DNA of 64,000 nucleotides from Demequina lutea (GCF_013409005.1 NZ_JACBZO010000001.1:1116001-1180000), one strand, 5' to 3'; numbered from the stretch's first letter, positions 33,555 through 42,291 are shown. Notes: generated from the sequence alone by a model not told the origin. Program-made: numbers and translations.

Positions 33555-35794
33555 GAGGGGGCCACCTCGAAGGGTGCCGCCAGGAGGTCGGTGAGCCGCG
33601 AAGACGGGCCCACAAGCAGCTCGAAGGCGCCTGGCTCGACGACTCGTTCGCCCTCCGCGGTCACGATCGAGCAACCGGCGGTCGGAATCTCAAGCTCGAC
33701 CGTGGCGGACTCGCCGGGCCCAACCGTGACGCGTGCAAAGGACTTCAGCTCACGATCCGCCCAGGTGGCCGACGTATTCACGTCTCGAACATAGACCTGG
33801 ACGGTCTCGATCGCGTCGCGGGCGCCCGTGTTGGCCACGGTTACTCGCGCGCGGACGATCTCGCTCGCGGTCAGGGTTGGGGTCAGAACCTCCAGGTCGC
33901 GGTACTCCACCGTGGAGTAGCCAAGGCCATCGCCGAACACCCATGCGGGCTCCTGCGTGAGATCCGCATAGCGGTGGCCGTGTTGGGCGTCGATCTGGTT
34001 GTAATACGTGGGCTGTTGGCCTACGTGTAGCGGCCACGAAATCGGCAGTCGCCCACTTGGCTCGATCTCGCCGAAGAGGAGTTCCGCGACGGCCTGGCCG
34101 CCCAGCAGTCCGGGGTTGGCGGCCCAGATGACGGCCGCGGCGCGGCCCGCAGACGGCGGCAAAACGTGCGGCTTGGACGCGAGCACCACGAGGACGACGG
34201 GGGTGCCCGTCTCGACGAGCGCGTCGAGGAGCGCCACCTGCCCACCCAGAAGCTCGAGTGTTGCGGTGGAACGACCCTCGCCCACGAGCTCGATGCGGTC
34301 TCCCAGGACGGCGACCACGGCATCGGCATTGCGCGCGGCCTCGACCGCCTCGGCAATCATGGCCGGATCGGGGGCGACCGGCATCGCGATATCGGGTCGC
34401 GGTTGCCCGTCGGGGAAGAAGTCTCCCTTGGGGTCCGGGCCGGTGGTGATGATCTCGGCACCCTTCGCGTACGCGACCTCGCATCCTTGTGGGGCGAGCG
34501 CTCGCAGGCCGTCGAGCACCGTGACGATCGCGTCGCGAGGGTGACCGGTCTGCACCCAATGCGCCTGGCCCGAGTTGCCAGCCCAGTCGCCAAGCTGGGT
34601 GTCGGGGTCGTCGGAGTTGGGGCCTACCACCGCGATCTTCCGCACCGTGGTGTCGAGGGGGAGGAGTCCGTCGTTGCGCAGCAGCACGAGCGAGCGGCGC
34701 GCGGCCTCGAGGTTGAGAGCCGTTGCGGCGGGCTGCGCGATCACGGCGCGTTGGTGCTCGGGGTTGGGGAGGCGGGGATTCTCGAACAGGCCCAGGTCGA
34801 ACTTGAGGGTGAGGATGCGTCCCACGGCCTGATCGATGAGCCGCTCGTCCAGGAGACCCTGAGCGACGGCCTGCTGGGCACCGTCGAAGAACTTGGGCGT
34901 CATCATGATCATGTCATTGCCGGCCTTGACGGCAGCCGCCGCGGCGTGGGCGTAGTCGGGGAACAGGCGCTGTTCGCGCACCAGGTTGCCCACGTTGTCC
35001 CAGTCCGTGATGAGCATGCCCTGGTAGCCCCACTCGCCGCGGAGCACGTCGCCGAGCAGCCACTTGTTGACGGTGATCGGCACGCCGTCGATGGCCTGGT
35101 AACCAAGCATGAACGTGGCGCAGCCCTCGCGCGCGGCCCTCTCAAACGGCGGCAGGAACCACGATTTCAGTTTGCGACGCGAGATGTCGGCCTCGGAGGC
35201 GTCGCGGCCGCCCTGCGTCTCGGAGTACCCGGCGAAGTGCTTGGCGGTGGCCAGAATCGCCGTCGGGTCCCCCAGTCCGTCGCCTTGATAACCGCGAATC
35301 ATGGCGGCAGCGAGCTCGCCGATGAGGTGGGGGTCCTCGCCGAAGGTCTCGCTCACTCGGCCCCAGCGCAGGTCGCGGGTGATGCACAGCACGGGGGAGA
35401 AGGTCCAATGGATTCCGGTGGTTGCGACCTCGATTGCGGTGGCGCGGCCGACGCGTTCAAGGAGGTCGGGGTCGAAGCTCGCTGCCATGCCCAATTGGGT
35501 GGGGAAGATGGTGGCGCCCTCGAAGAACGAGTGCCCGTGAATGCAGTCCTCTCCGATCAGGATCGGAATGCGAAGTCTCGTCTGGTCCGCGAGTGCCCCA
35601 GCCGCGACGAGGTTCTCGGGCGACATGTGCAACATCGAGCCCACGTGGAATTCGCGGATGGGCGCCTCGACTCCGTCATTTCCTGGGAGCTGCATCATCT
35701 GCCCCACCTTCTCGGGCAGGGTCATGCGGCTCACGAGGTCGGCGACTCGGGTGGCTGTTGCGGCGGAGGGGTCGAGGTACAACGGGGTGTTCAC
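33551..35794 (-). CDS. GH3 beta-glucosidase / beta-xylosidase-like, second locus
   Basis: A 747-residue family 3 enzyme without signal peptide. RMTLPEKVGQMMQ near 24, RWGRVSETFGEDP near 141, TAKHFAGY near 175, nucleophile Asp264 in LITDWDN, then the C-terminal domain with VVGPNSDDPDTQLGDWAG and a fibronectin-III tail beginning at VFGDGLGYSTV. The order and the LITDWDN wording place it in a different GH3 subgroup from the 16927 gene. GTG 35794 follows GAAAGGAC. It is followed by an overlapping MFS gene and faced by a TetR paralogous to the first GH3 locus regulator. Confidence 0.85.
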   Translation of the reverse strand: MNTPLYLDPSAATATRVADLVSRMTLPEKVGQMMQLPGNDGVEAPIREFHVGSMLHMSPENLVAAGALADQTRLRIPILIGEDCIHGHSFFEGATIFPTQLGMAASFDPDLLERVGRATAIEVATTGIHWTFSPVLCITRDLRWGRVSETFGEDPHLIGELAAAMIRGYQGDGLGDPTAILATAKHFAGYSETQGGRDASEADISRRKLKSWFLPPFERAAREGCATFMLGYQAIDGVPITVNKWLLGDVLRGEWGYQGMLITDWDNVGNLVREQRLFPDYAHAAAAAVKAGNDMIMMTPKFFDGAQQAVAQGLLDERLIDQAVGRILTLKFDLGLFENPRLPNPEHQRAVIAQPAATALNLEAARRSLVLLRNDGLLPLDTTVRKIAVVGPNSDDPDTQLGDWAGNSGQAHWVQTGHPRDAIVTVLDGLRALAPQGCEVAYAKGAEIITTGPDPKGDFFPDGQPRPDIAMPVAPDPAMIAEAVEAARNADAVVAVLGDRIELVGEGRSTATLELLGGQVALLDALVETGTPVVLVVLASKPHVLPPSAGRAAAVIWAANPGLLGGQAVAELLFGEIEPSGRLPISWPLHVGQQPTYYNQIDAQHGHRYADLTQEPAWVFGDGLGYSTVEYRDLEVLTPTLTASEIVRARVTVANTGARDAIETVQVYVRDVNTSATWADRELKSFARVTVGPGESATVELEIPTAGCSIVTAEGERVVEPGAFELLVGPSSRLTDLLAAPFEVAPS

Positions 35795-35836
35795 GGGAGT
35801 CCTTTCGAGGGCAACGCAAGCTAGCGCCACTCCCGC

Positions 35837-35858
35837 TTTTCTACCATGTGGTAGAAAA
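35837..35858. promoter_or_regulatory. TetR operator of the second GH3 locus
   Basis: TTTTCTACCA-TG-TGGTAGAAAA is a perfect inverted repeat (10-bp arms) between GH3 and TetR. Its core TCTAC-N6-GTAGA (35840-35855) is shared with the operator at 16875-16890. Confidence 0.8.
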
Positions 35859-35876
35859 GATGGCAAGGAGGTCCAG

Positions 35877-36485
35877 GTGACTAGTGACGGAAGATCGCTT
35901 CGAGGCGACGCTACGCGGGTCCTGGTGCTCGACACCGCGCTCGAGATGTTCGCGGAGCATGGGTATCGGGCCACCTCCGTGCGCGACATCGCGGCCCGAT
36001 GCGGGATGACGCACCCGGGACTGCTGTACCACTTTCCGTCGAAGGCGGCCCTGCTCATGGCCGCGCTGCAGCGGCGCGACGACGTGGACTGCGTCGACGG
36101 CGAGGTTCGCGAGCTTGGTTTCAATCGGCTCGACGCGCGGGCGGTGCTCCGCCACCTGATCACGAGCGCGAAGAACAACGCAGGCAAGCGAGGCCTGGTC
36201 GAGTTGTTCGCGAACCTATCCGTCGAGGCGACGGCCCCAGACCACCCGGCGCACGACTACTTCGTCGAGCGCTACGCGACACTGAGGGCCACGGTGACGA
36301 GGAGCCTCACGGATCTCGGCCGCGAAGGGGCGCTACGGCCAGGGGTGGTGCCCGGAATCGCTGCCGCCCAGGTGATAGCGGTGATGGACGGATTGCAGGT
36401 CCAATGGTTGCTGGATCCGCAGGGCATTGACATGGCGGCCGCTCTGGAAGGGCTGGTCAATGGAATGCTCATCGAGCCGTTGTAA
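35877..36485 (+). CDS. TetR family regulator divergent from the second GH3 operon
   Basis: A 202-residue repressor. RVLVLDTALEMFAEHGYRAT and CGMTHPGLLYHFPSKAALL form the helix-turn-helix; RRDDVD, APDHPAHDYF and IAVMDGLQVQWLLDP in the ligand domain match the TetR at 16129-16836. GTG 35877 has AAGGAGGT 5 nt upstream, an ideal ribosome site, so unlike many neighbours it has a leader. It should repress the GH3-MFS operon through the palindrome beside it; sharing that core with the other locus makes cross-talk possible. Confidence 0.85.
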   Translation: MTSDGRSLRGDATRVLVLDTALEMFAEHGYRATSVRDIAARCGMTHPGLLYHFPSKAALLMAALQRRDDVDCVDGEVRELGFNRLDARAVLRHLITSAKNNAGKRGLVELFANLSVEATAPDHPAHDYFVERYATLRATVTRSLTDLGREGALRPGVVPGIAAAQVIAVMDGLQVQWLLDPQGIDMAAALEGLVNGMLIEPL

Positions 36486-36543
36486 AGACAGGTTTGTCGT
36501 GGGCTCACGCCGGCTCCGAGACCCAGACACTAGGCCAAATTTG

Positions 36544-36647
36544 GCGCAAACGGAGTGAGGTCCCCCTTGTAGGGACGCAGGTCCCGGGACCCGGGATCGG
36601 GACCGTCCTACTGTCTGAGGTGAGCGCAAAACAGAGCTCAGGTCCCC
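36544..36647 (+). promoter_or_regulatory. Control region of the DoxX-like gene with DosR/DevR-like box
   Basis: GGGAC-GCAG-GTCCC (36572-36585) has the arm and spacing geometry of the DevR/DosR consensus (GGGAC-N4-GTCCC). It overlaps the palindrome GTCCCGGGAC (36581-36590). A direct repeat, GCGCAAA followed by an AGGTCCCC end, occurs at 36544-36565 and 36624-36647, 80 bp apart. Together they suggest a complex response-regulator-controlled promoter. Confidence 0.5.
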
Positions 36648-36671
36648 ACGACCGTTTGAATGGAGAAGACC

Positions 36672-37274
36672 ATGGCAACCACGACAGGCGACACCGACGT
36701 CGCAACCACCAAGGGTGCAGCTCTGGGAAGATACTCCCTCAGCCTCGCCCGTATCGCCCTTGGATGGGTTTTCCTCTGGGCATTCATCGACAAGGTGTTC
36801 GGCCTCGGCTTTGCGACGTGCCGCGACGCGAAGACGGGCGTCGTCAACGTCATGTGCGACAGCGCCTGGCTCGCTGGCGGACACCCCACCGAGGGCTACC
36901 TCAAGTCCGCTTCGGGCGGATTCGGTGGCGATCCCACCGGTGTGTACGGTGAGATGTTCAAGGGCTGGGGCACCTGGAGCCTCGGCGGCTTCCGCCCGCT
37001 CGACTGGGCCTTCATGCTCGGCCTGTTCGCCGTAGGCACGGCGCTGATGCTCGGCATCGGCACCAAGCTCGGCGCGTGGGGCGCGGTTGGCCTCCTCGTC
37101 CTGATGTACATCGCCCACTTTGACAACAGCAACAACCCGGTCTACGACGAGCACATCCCCTATGCGCTCGCGATCGTAGGAATCGTCTTTACTGAACTTA
37201 AGTTCCAGGCCATTGGCTTGGGCGGATGGTGGCGCAAGATGCCAATCGTTCAGAAGAACAACTGGCTCGTCTAG
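36672..37274 (+). CDS. DoxX-like integral membrane protein
   Basis: A 200-residue membrane protein with about four helices. ARIALGWVFLWAFIDKVFGLGF (about 24-45) is the first helix of the DoxX-like family in actinobacteria; an extracytoplasmic loop carries two cysteines (CRDAKTG, VMCDSAWL) and GGHPTEGYL. GGAGAAG sits 3-4 nt before ATG 36672; ATG 36660 is in frame. DoxX relatives are linked to thiosulfate:quinone oxidoreduction and membrane redox stress. The DosR-like box upstream suggests induction by hypoxia, NO or dormancy. Confidence 0.75.
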   Translation: MATTTGDTDVATTKGAALGRYSLSLARIALGWVFLWAFIDKVFGLGFATCRDAKTGVVNVMCDSAWLAGGHPTEGYLKSASGGFGGDPTGVYGEMFKGWGTWSLGGFRPLDWAFMLGLFAVGTALMLGIGTKLGAWGAVGLLVLMYIAHFDNSNNPVYDEHIPYALAIVGIVFTELKFQAIGLGGWWRKMPIVQKNNWLV

Positions 37275-37288
37275 AGAAGTCGTGGGGG

Positions 37289-37319
37289 AGGGCCGGCCGC
37301 TACAGCGGCCGGCCCTTTT
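37289..37319 (+). terminator. Strong terminator after the DoxX-like gene
   Basis: AGGGCCGGCCGC (37289-37300) pairs with GCGGCCGGCCCT (37305-37316) around a 4-nt loop and is followed by TTTT on the plus strand. It separates the gene from the convergent SGNH hydrolase. Confidence 0.85.
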
Positions 37320-37347
37320 CTGCGTCTTGAGCCCTGGGTGCGCCTTG

Positions 37348-38151
37348 TCAGGCGGCGACCGTCGCCTTGGCCCGGACCTTCGCCCGGCGCTCCTCGAGAA
37401 GCTCGTGGGTCACTACTTGCGCCATTTGCGGGATGAGATCGCGCGAACGCTTCGCAATCCAGGGCAAGCCTTGGCGAGTGAGCCACCAGCCACGTGCCAC
37501 GAGCGAGGGCCGCAAACCCGGAGCGTCGATGGGGCGGACCTGGGGATACCTCGCGGCCAGTACCCGTAGCGCCGCCTCCGCGAGCGCCCGATGCCCCGCG
37601 GGAGACGGATGGATCCTGTCGATGTGCCATGCGGCCTCGCCGAGCTTCGCAAAGACCTCGGCCCCGTTGACAAAGTGAACATCGGTGCCGGCGACCGCGA
37701 TGGCGAGCGCGCCATTGACCTCACCCACGCGGCGCGCCATCACGGTTGACACGTGCCTGCCCAACAGGTCGAACGCCGCGATCTTGTCGAGACCGATCAT
37801 CACCAGTTCGCGTCCGGGCCTGCGCAGCCTCGCGACCGCATCGGCGACGTGCTCCGTGATCTCGGGCGGGCTGAAGTCGCCCCGCAAGACGTCGTTTCCG
37901 CCCACCGTGAGCAGGACGACGTCGGGACGGTCCATCAGGCCTGTCGGCAACTGGCTGACGCCGAGGCTGCGCGCGCGAGTGCCGTTTTCCGCCAGATTTG
38001 TGAAACTTGAGGCGCCGATCGCGTGAGCAACGTGAGCGGCCCAGCCCGCTCCGACACCTGGAACCGTGGCATCGCCGATGCCGAGAGTGATGGAGTCTCC
38101 CAAGGCCACCACCCGGGGACCGCGCGCCGTGCGTTCCGATCGAGCGGTCAT
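37348..38151 (-). CDS. SGNH/GDSL hydrolase in a glycosyltransferase operon
   Basis: A 267-residue esterase-like protein. Block I GDSITLG near 19 (Ser nucleophile), block II NLAENGTRA near 52, block III VGGNDVL near 82, and block V DRIHPSPAGH near 184. No signal peptide. It is last in an operon of two glycosyltransferases, 11 bp downstream, so it may remove acyl groups from the glycolipid they build (inference). GGAGACC precedes ATG 38151. Confidence 0.85.
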   Translation of the reverse strand: MTARSERTARGPRVVALGDSITLGIGDATVPGVGAGWAAHVAHAIGASSFTNLAENGTRARSLGVSQLPTGLMDRPDVVLLTVGGNDVLRGDFSPPEITEHVADAVARLRRPGRELVMIGLDKIAAFDLLGRHVSTVMARRVGEVNGALAIAVAGTDVHFVNGAEVFAKLGEAAWHIDRIHPSPAGHRALAEAALRVLAARYPQVRPIDAPGLRPSLVARGWWLTRQGLPWIAKRSRDLIPQMAQVVTHELLEERRAKVRAKATVAA

Positions 38152-38162
38152 GACGGTCTCCT

Positions 38163-39299
38163 CTAGGGGTGGGGGGTTGCCGCGAGTTGTGAGGTGTGGA
38201 GTGCGAGCATGAGGTCGACGGTGGCGGACCACGGCATCGTCTCTGCGCGCGCGCGAGCGGCGACGCGGCGCTTGAGCGGGTCCCTTGCCAGGATCGCTTG
38301 GATCGCATCTGCGAAACTCTCGGCCGTGCCCTCGGCTGCGATTCCCGCGTCCGCCACGACCTCGGGAAGGGCTGAGGCCGCATTGACGACGGCGGGGGTG
38401 CCCGACGCGAGGGCCTCCAGCGCGGCGAGGCCAAAGGTCTCGATGGGCCCGGGTGCCACCACCACGTCGGCGCTCGCGAGGAGTTGCGCGAAGTAGTCGC
38501 GGTCGGTCACGAAGCCAAGAAACGTGACGGGGAGGTCCTCGGCGCGCTCCCGCATGTGTTGAGCGACATTTCCGGTTCCGGCGCTGACGAGCCGCACGCG
38601 TTCCCCGCGCTCGCGGAGCACCCTGACCGCGTCGATCGCGAGTTCGGGCCGCTTTTCCGTCGATAGGCGCGCGGCCATGAGCAGCAGGGTCTCGTCGTCG
38701 GTCGCGACGGTGGCGCGTGCCTCGAGGGAGGCATTGCGAGGACGAAAGCGGTCGAGGTCTACCCCGAGCGGCACCTTGACCGCGTGAAGCCCCGCACGGG
38801 AAAACTCGGCCCGCGCATACTCGGTGGTGCACACGACAGTGGTAAATCGCCTGTGGGTGCCGCGGTTGTGCCAGTCGGCGAGCGCCTCGATCGACACAAG
38901 GCGCCGCAACCACGCGGGAAGGTTCGCTGCCAGGATGCCGTCGGCGCGCTCGTGGGCGAAGAAGGCCGAGGGAACCCCTCGCTGCACGGCCCACGCACCG
39001 AGCGAGCGCAGCGTCGTGCGGTCGGAGACCTCGAGGACATCGGGAGCGAAGTCGGCAAGAATTCTTCGCACCTTGCGCGTCCGCACGATCACGCGGTAGC
39101 CGCCCGAACCAGGGATGACGGGCGCTCCCACCGTGACGCGGGTGCCGTACGGCGTGTCCTCGACGACGTCCCGCTCGCCTGGAACGACGAGCAACACCTC
39201 GTGCCCGCGCTCGCGGTATCCGCTGCCGAGGGCGTGCATCGCGGTCCTCAGGCCGCCGGACGTTGGCCCGTAAAAATTGGCGATGTGCGCGATGCGCAT
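38163..39299 (-). CDS. Glycosyltransferase family 4 (GT-B), second of pair
   Basis: A 378-residue GT-B enzyme. MRIAHIANFYGPTSGGLRTAM carries the acceptor-side Gly loop; the donor domain has GVDLDRFRP near 178, AARLSTEKRPELAIDAV near 206 and the E-x7-E motif in PIETFGLAALEAL near 288. The wording suggests a mannosyl- or glucosyl-transferase using a nucleotide sugar. Its ATG shares a base with the stop of the upstream enzyme (TGATG). Probably assembles a membrane glycolipid at the cytoplasmic face. Confidence 0.8.
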   Translation of the reverse strand: MRIAHIANFYGPTSGGLRTAMHALGSGYRERGHEVLLVVPGERDVVEDTPYGTRVTVGAPVIPGSGGYRVIVRTRKVRRILADFAPDVLEVSDRTTLRSLGAWAVQRGVPSAFFAHERADGILAANLPAWLRRLVSIEALADWHNRGTHRRFTTVVCTTEYARAEFSRAGLHAVKVPLGVDLDRFRPRNASLEARATVATDDETLLLMAARLSTEKRPELAIDAVRVLRERGERVRLVSAGTGNVAQHMRERAEDLPVTFLGFVTDRDYFAQLLASADVVVAPGPIETFGLAALEALASGTPAVVNAASALPEVVADAGIAAEGTAESFADAIQAILARDPLKRRVAARARAETMPWSATVDLMLALHTSQLAATPHP

Positions 39300-40624
39300 C
39301 AGGGCTCCGCCCCTGCGGCAGCGTCCTCTTCGGCAGCGTCCTCTTCGGCATTGTCCCTGCCGGCAATGTCCCAGCCGGCAATGTCCCTGTGGTTGGCGCC
39401 CCTGCCGGCCGCTTCTCGGTGCCGCGCCTTGGCCGCCGCAACCTCCCCGGGCCTCCACATGAGCCCCTTGAGGATCTTGTCCGTCTCGGGGAGAAGTACA
39501 GGGCGATGTTCGTGGATGCGGGTGGCCTCGGCGTAGTAGTCCATGAGCCTGTCGCACACCTTCTCCCATGTCCGGCCCTCGACCGACATGCGCGTGTGGG
39601 CCGCGAATCGCTCGCGTAGCTCAGCATCTTCGGCGAGCATGGTCACATAGGCGACCATCGCATCGAGATCGCCCGGCGTGTATAGGAATCCCGTCTCGCC
39701 ATGGTCGACCAGGTCGATCGGTCCGCCACGGCGGGGGGCGACAATAGGCACTCCGGAGGCGAGGGCCTCCTGGATCGTCTGACAGAAGGTCTCGACTTCC
39801 CCGCAATGTACGAACAGGTCGAAGCTCGCGACGGTTTCTGCGAGGTCGTCGCCCGTGAGGAAACCGAGGAATTGGGCGTCGGGTAGCAGGGCCTTTAGCT
39901 TTTCGTGCGACGGTCCCTCGCCGACGATCACGACGCGAATGCCGTCGATCTCCGCGAGTCGCGCCAGATCCTCGATGCGCTTCTCCGCGGCGAGGCGCCC
40001 CACGTAGCCGACGACGATCTCGCCGTTCGGTGCCCACCGTGAGCGCAGTGCCTCCGAGCGTTTTGACGGGTGAAAGCGGTCGGCGTCGACGCCGCGTGGC
40101 CACAGCCGCAGCCGTGGCACTCCAAGCTGCTCGAGCTGGCTCATCGCGTACGTCGACGGCGCGAGGGTGAGGTCGGCGCGCTCATGAATATTGAGCAATC
40201 GATTCCACAGGATTCCCTCGCCCCACGCCAAGCCGTAGCGCGGCGCATAGCTGGGAATCTCGGTCTGGTAGATCGCGACGCACGGCAAGTTGAGCTCGTT
40301 CGCGGCACGCACCGCGGTCCAACCCAAAGTGAAGGGCGACGCGAGGTGAACGATGTCCGGGTCGTACTCCTCGAGAACTCGCGAAATCTTACCGACGCCG
40401 CTGAGCGCGACCCTCACATCCCGATAGCCGGGCCACCCCATCGCGGGCAGCCGCGTGATGGACGCGATGCCGTAACGCACCGGCCCCTGGCTGCCTCTTG
40501 ACTCGGGGGCGATGACCATCGCCTCGTCTCCGCGGGCGGTCAAGTGGTCGATCACGCGCAGTAGGGAGTTCGTCACGCCATTGGACTGCGGCAGGAACGA
40601 CTCTGCGACCAGCGCGACCTTCAT
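39299..40624 (-). CDS. GDP-mannose-dependent alpha-mannosyltransferase-like (MgtA type)
   Basis: A 441-residue GT-B enzyme. MKVALVAESFLPQSNGVTNSLLRV and IYQTEIPSYAPRYGL are close to the actinobacterial MgtA/PimB-prime group that adds mannose to glycolipids; RGVDADRFHPSKR near 208 and EVETFCQTIQEAL (E-x7-E) form the donor site. After about residue 405 comes a tail of pentapeptide repeats (DIAGR/DAAEE) encoded by five 15-bp units. CACAAT lies 6 nt before ATG 40624. The first gene of a GT-GT-SGNH operon. Confidence 0.8.
   Translation of the reverse strand: MKVALVAESFLPQSNGVTNSLLRVIDHLTARGDEAMVIAPESRGSQGPVRYGIASITRLPAMGWPGYRDVRVALSGVGKISRVLEEYDPDIVHLASPFTLGWTAVRAANELNLPCVAIYQTEIPSYAPRYGLAWGEGILWNRLLNIHERADLTLAPSTYAMSQLEQLGVPRLRLWPRGVDADRFHPSKRSEALRSRWAPNGEIVVGYVGRLAAEKRIEDLARLAEIDGIRVVIVGEGPSHEKLKALLPDAQFLGFLTGDDLAETVASFDLFVHCGEVETFCQTIQEALASGVPIVAPRRGGPIDLVDHGETGFLYTPGDLDAMVAYVTMLAEDAELRERFAAHTRMSVEGRTWEKVCDRLMDYYAEATRIHEHRPVLLPETDKILKGLMWRPGEVAAAKARHREAAGRGANHRDIAGWDIAGRDNAEEDAAEEDAAAGAEP
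39316..39390. repeat. Five 15-bp tandem units in the mannosyltransferase tail
   Basis: Five degenerate units of CGGCAGCGTCCTCTT type (39316-39390) encode the C-terminal repeats RDIAG, WDIAG, RDNAE, EDAAE and EDAA. The first two copies are identical, suggesting recent duplication. Confidence 0.9.
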
Positions 40625-40636
40625 GGCCTCATTGTG
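40625..40636 (-). promoter_or_regulatory. Leaderless promoter of the glycosyltransferase operon
   Basis: On the minus strand CACAAT (40636-40631), GAGGCC, ATG 40624. Confidence 0.4.
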
Positions 40637-40704
40637 ACCCACGAACCGTGCGAGCGGGGAGCAACGAATCGAACTACACGGTGAAGGTTGGGTGACGCTC
40701 GGGT

Positions 40705-40716
40705 GACAATGGGGCG
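40705..40716 (+). promoter_or_regulatory. Leaderless promoter of copC
   Basis: GACAAT (40705-40710), 6 nt, GTG 40717; it lies about 70 bp from the divergent promoter of the glycosyltransferase operon. Confidence 0.45.
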
Positions 40717-41331
40717 GTGAGACGCCTCTTTGCACTGCCTGTTGTCCTCGTCGCCGGCCTGCTGGTCACGATCGGCCTTGCCGTCCCCGCTAGCGCACAC
40801 ACGTCGCTCGTCGGCATCGATCCCGCTGAGGGATCGACGGTTGCCGCAGGAGATGCCATCACCCTGAGCTTCTCGGAGGCGCTGCTCACGATCGGAGCCG
40901 AGGTGACGGTGACAGATTCGGCCGGGGTCGCGACCAAGCTCGAGGTGACGTTCCCCACCACCACGTCGGCGCAGGTCGTGCTTCCCGCAGTGGCCGGTGG
41001 GAACCTGACCGCCGCGTGGCGCGTCGTCGCTGGCGACGGGCATCCAGTGGAGGGCACCCTCGCGTATGTGGCCGATGCCCCAGTGAAGACCTCGCCGCCT
41101 TCTTCGGTCTCGTCCAGCCCCAACCCGACGGCGTCGGCAGGAGGGGGGACCTCGCCCGCCGCGTCTGCGCCGCCTGGTTCCGAGACTCTCAGCTCGGCGA
41201 CTCCCAGTGCCGCGCCGCCCGCATCGACGGGCGGGTCCTCCGGGGCCAATGTGGCCGCCTTGATGCTCGTGTTCGGTGGGGCACTGTTGGCGGCGATCAT
41301 CGCGATCATCGCGGCCAAGCGACGCCGCTAG
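40717..41331 (+). CDS. copC: CopC-domain copper-binding protein, membrane anchored
   Basis: A 204-residue exported protein. A signal peptide ends at ASA, exposing the N-terminal His of HTSLVGIDPAEGSTV that binds Cu(II) in CopC proteins; WRVVAGDGHPVEGTL near 102 carries the second conserved His. A Ser/Pro/Thr-rich linker (about 120-170) leads to one membrane helix and the tail AKRRR. It presents a copper site on the outer surface. No CopD follows; instead the heme operon begins 43 bp downstream. Confidence 0.85.
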   Translation: MRRLFALPVVLVAGLLVTIGLAVPASAHTSLVGIDPAEGSTVAAGDAITLSFSEALLTIGAEVTVTDSAGVATKLEVTFPTTTSAQVVLPAVAGGNLTAAWRVVAGDGHPVEGTLAYVADAPVKTSPPSSVSSSPNPTASAGGGTSPAASAPPGSETLSSATPSAAPPASTGGSSGANVAALMLVFGGALLAAIIAIIAAKRRR

Positions 41332-41361
41332 AGGCCGCGCGGTGCGCACGCCGCGGCGTGG

Positions 41362-41373
41362 GACGATGGTGCC
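41362..41373 (+). promoter_or_regulatory. Leaderless promoter of hemC
   Basis: GACGAT (41362-41367), 6 nt, ATG 41374. The heme/siroheme operon would start transcription at its first codon. Confidence 0.45.
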
Positions 41374-42291
41374 ATGACTCTCAAGCTCGGCACGCGTGGT
41401 AGCGCGCTCGCTCGGGGGCAATCGACCGCAATTGCGGAGGCGCTGAGCGCCGTTGCCCGTACCAAGGGTCTCGACATCGACTTCGAACTCCACATCGTGA
41501 CGACAAGTGGCGACACGTCGAAGGATTCCCTCGTCGGCTCCTCATCCACCGGCGTGTTCGTGACCGCAGTGCGAGAGGCGCTTCTCGCGGGGGAGTGTGA
41601 CGTGGTGGTGCACTCGCTCAAGGACATACCCGTCGGCCCCTATGAGGGCGTGACGCTCGCCGCCACGCCCCTTCGTGAGGACTCGCGTGACGCGCTTTGC
41701 TCGGGCGGGGTCGCGTTCGCAGACCTTCCCCAAGGCGCCCGCATCGGCACGGGGTCGCCGCGCCGCGCCGCGCAGATGCTCACGCTGAGGCCCGACCTTG
41801 AGGTGGTGCCCGTTCGCGGAAACGTCGACACGCGGCTGGCGATGGTGGGAACATCGCTCGACGCCGTCGTTCTAGCGGTCTCGGGACTCAAGAGGCTGGG
41901 CCGTGCCAGCGATGTGAGTGAGATCTTCGCGTACGACGCGATGGTTCCCGCCGCAGGTCAAGGCGCCCTCGCGGTCGAAATACGGACCGACGCAGGAGCG
42001 GACCTTGCGGCTGCCGTCGCCTTGCTCGATGACCCCACCACGCGCGCGGCCACGACGGCGGAGCGGGAGGCGCTGGGTGTGCTCGAGGCGGGCTGTTCCG
42101 CGCCGGTGGGCGCCCATGCCGCCATTGACAAGGGCATCCTGACGCTCACGGTGCGAGTCACCAACGCGGCAGGCACCCTGCGGTTGACCGAGACGAATCG
42201 CGGCCCCCTTAGCGACGCGCGGCGGATTGGTATGGTCACGGCTCACTCCCTTCTTGGGCGAGGAGCGGCTCACCTGATGGGGCGCCCGTGA
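41374..42291 (+). CDS. hemC: Hydroxymethylbilane synthase (porphobilinogen deaminase)
   Basis: A 305-residue enzyme that joins four porphobilinogens into hydroxymethylbilane. LGTRGSALARGQS at the start, VHSLKDIPV near 71, GTGSPRRAAQM near 127 and RGNVDTRL near 149 form the substrate channel; EAGCSAPVGAHA contains Cys241, which holds the dipyrromethane cofactor. It begins a six-gene tetrapyrrole operon whose next junction is a GTGA overlap. hemA is not adjacent, unlike many actinobacterial clusters. Confidence 0.95.
   Translation: MTLKLGTRGSALARGQSTAIAEALSAVARTKGLDIDFELHIVTTSGDTSKDSLVGSSSTGVFVTAVREALLAGECDVVVHSLKDIPVGPYEGVTLAATPLREDSRDALCSGGVAFADLPQGARIGTGSPRRAAQMLTLRPDLEVVPVRGNVDTRLAMVGTSLDAVVLAVSGLKRLGRASDVSEIFAYDAMVPAAGQGALAVEIRTDAGADLAAAVALLDDPTTRAATTAEREALGVLEAGCSAPVGAHAAIDKGILTLTVRVTNAAGTLRLTETNRGPLSDARRIGMVTAHSLLGRGAAHLMGRP

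Noticed and set aside
35795-36187. Extension of the second GH3 gene to 36187
   Set aside because: It would run through the palindrome and the divergent TetR gene; GTG 35794 has GAAAGGAC and begins the conserved sequence.
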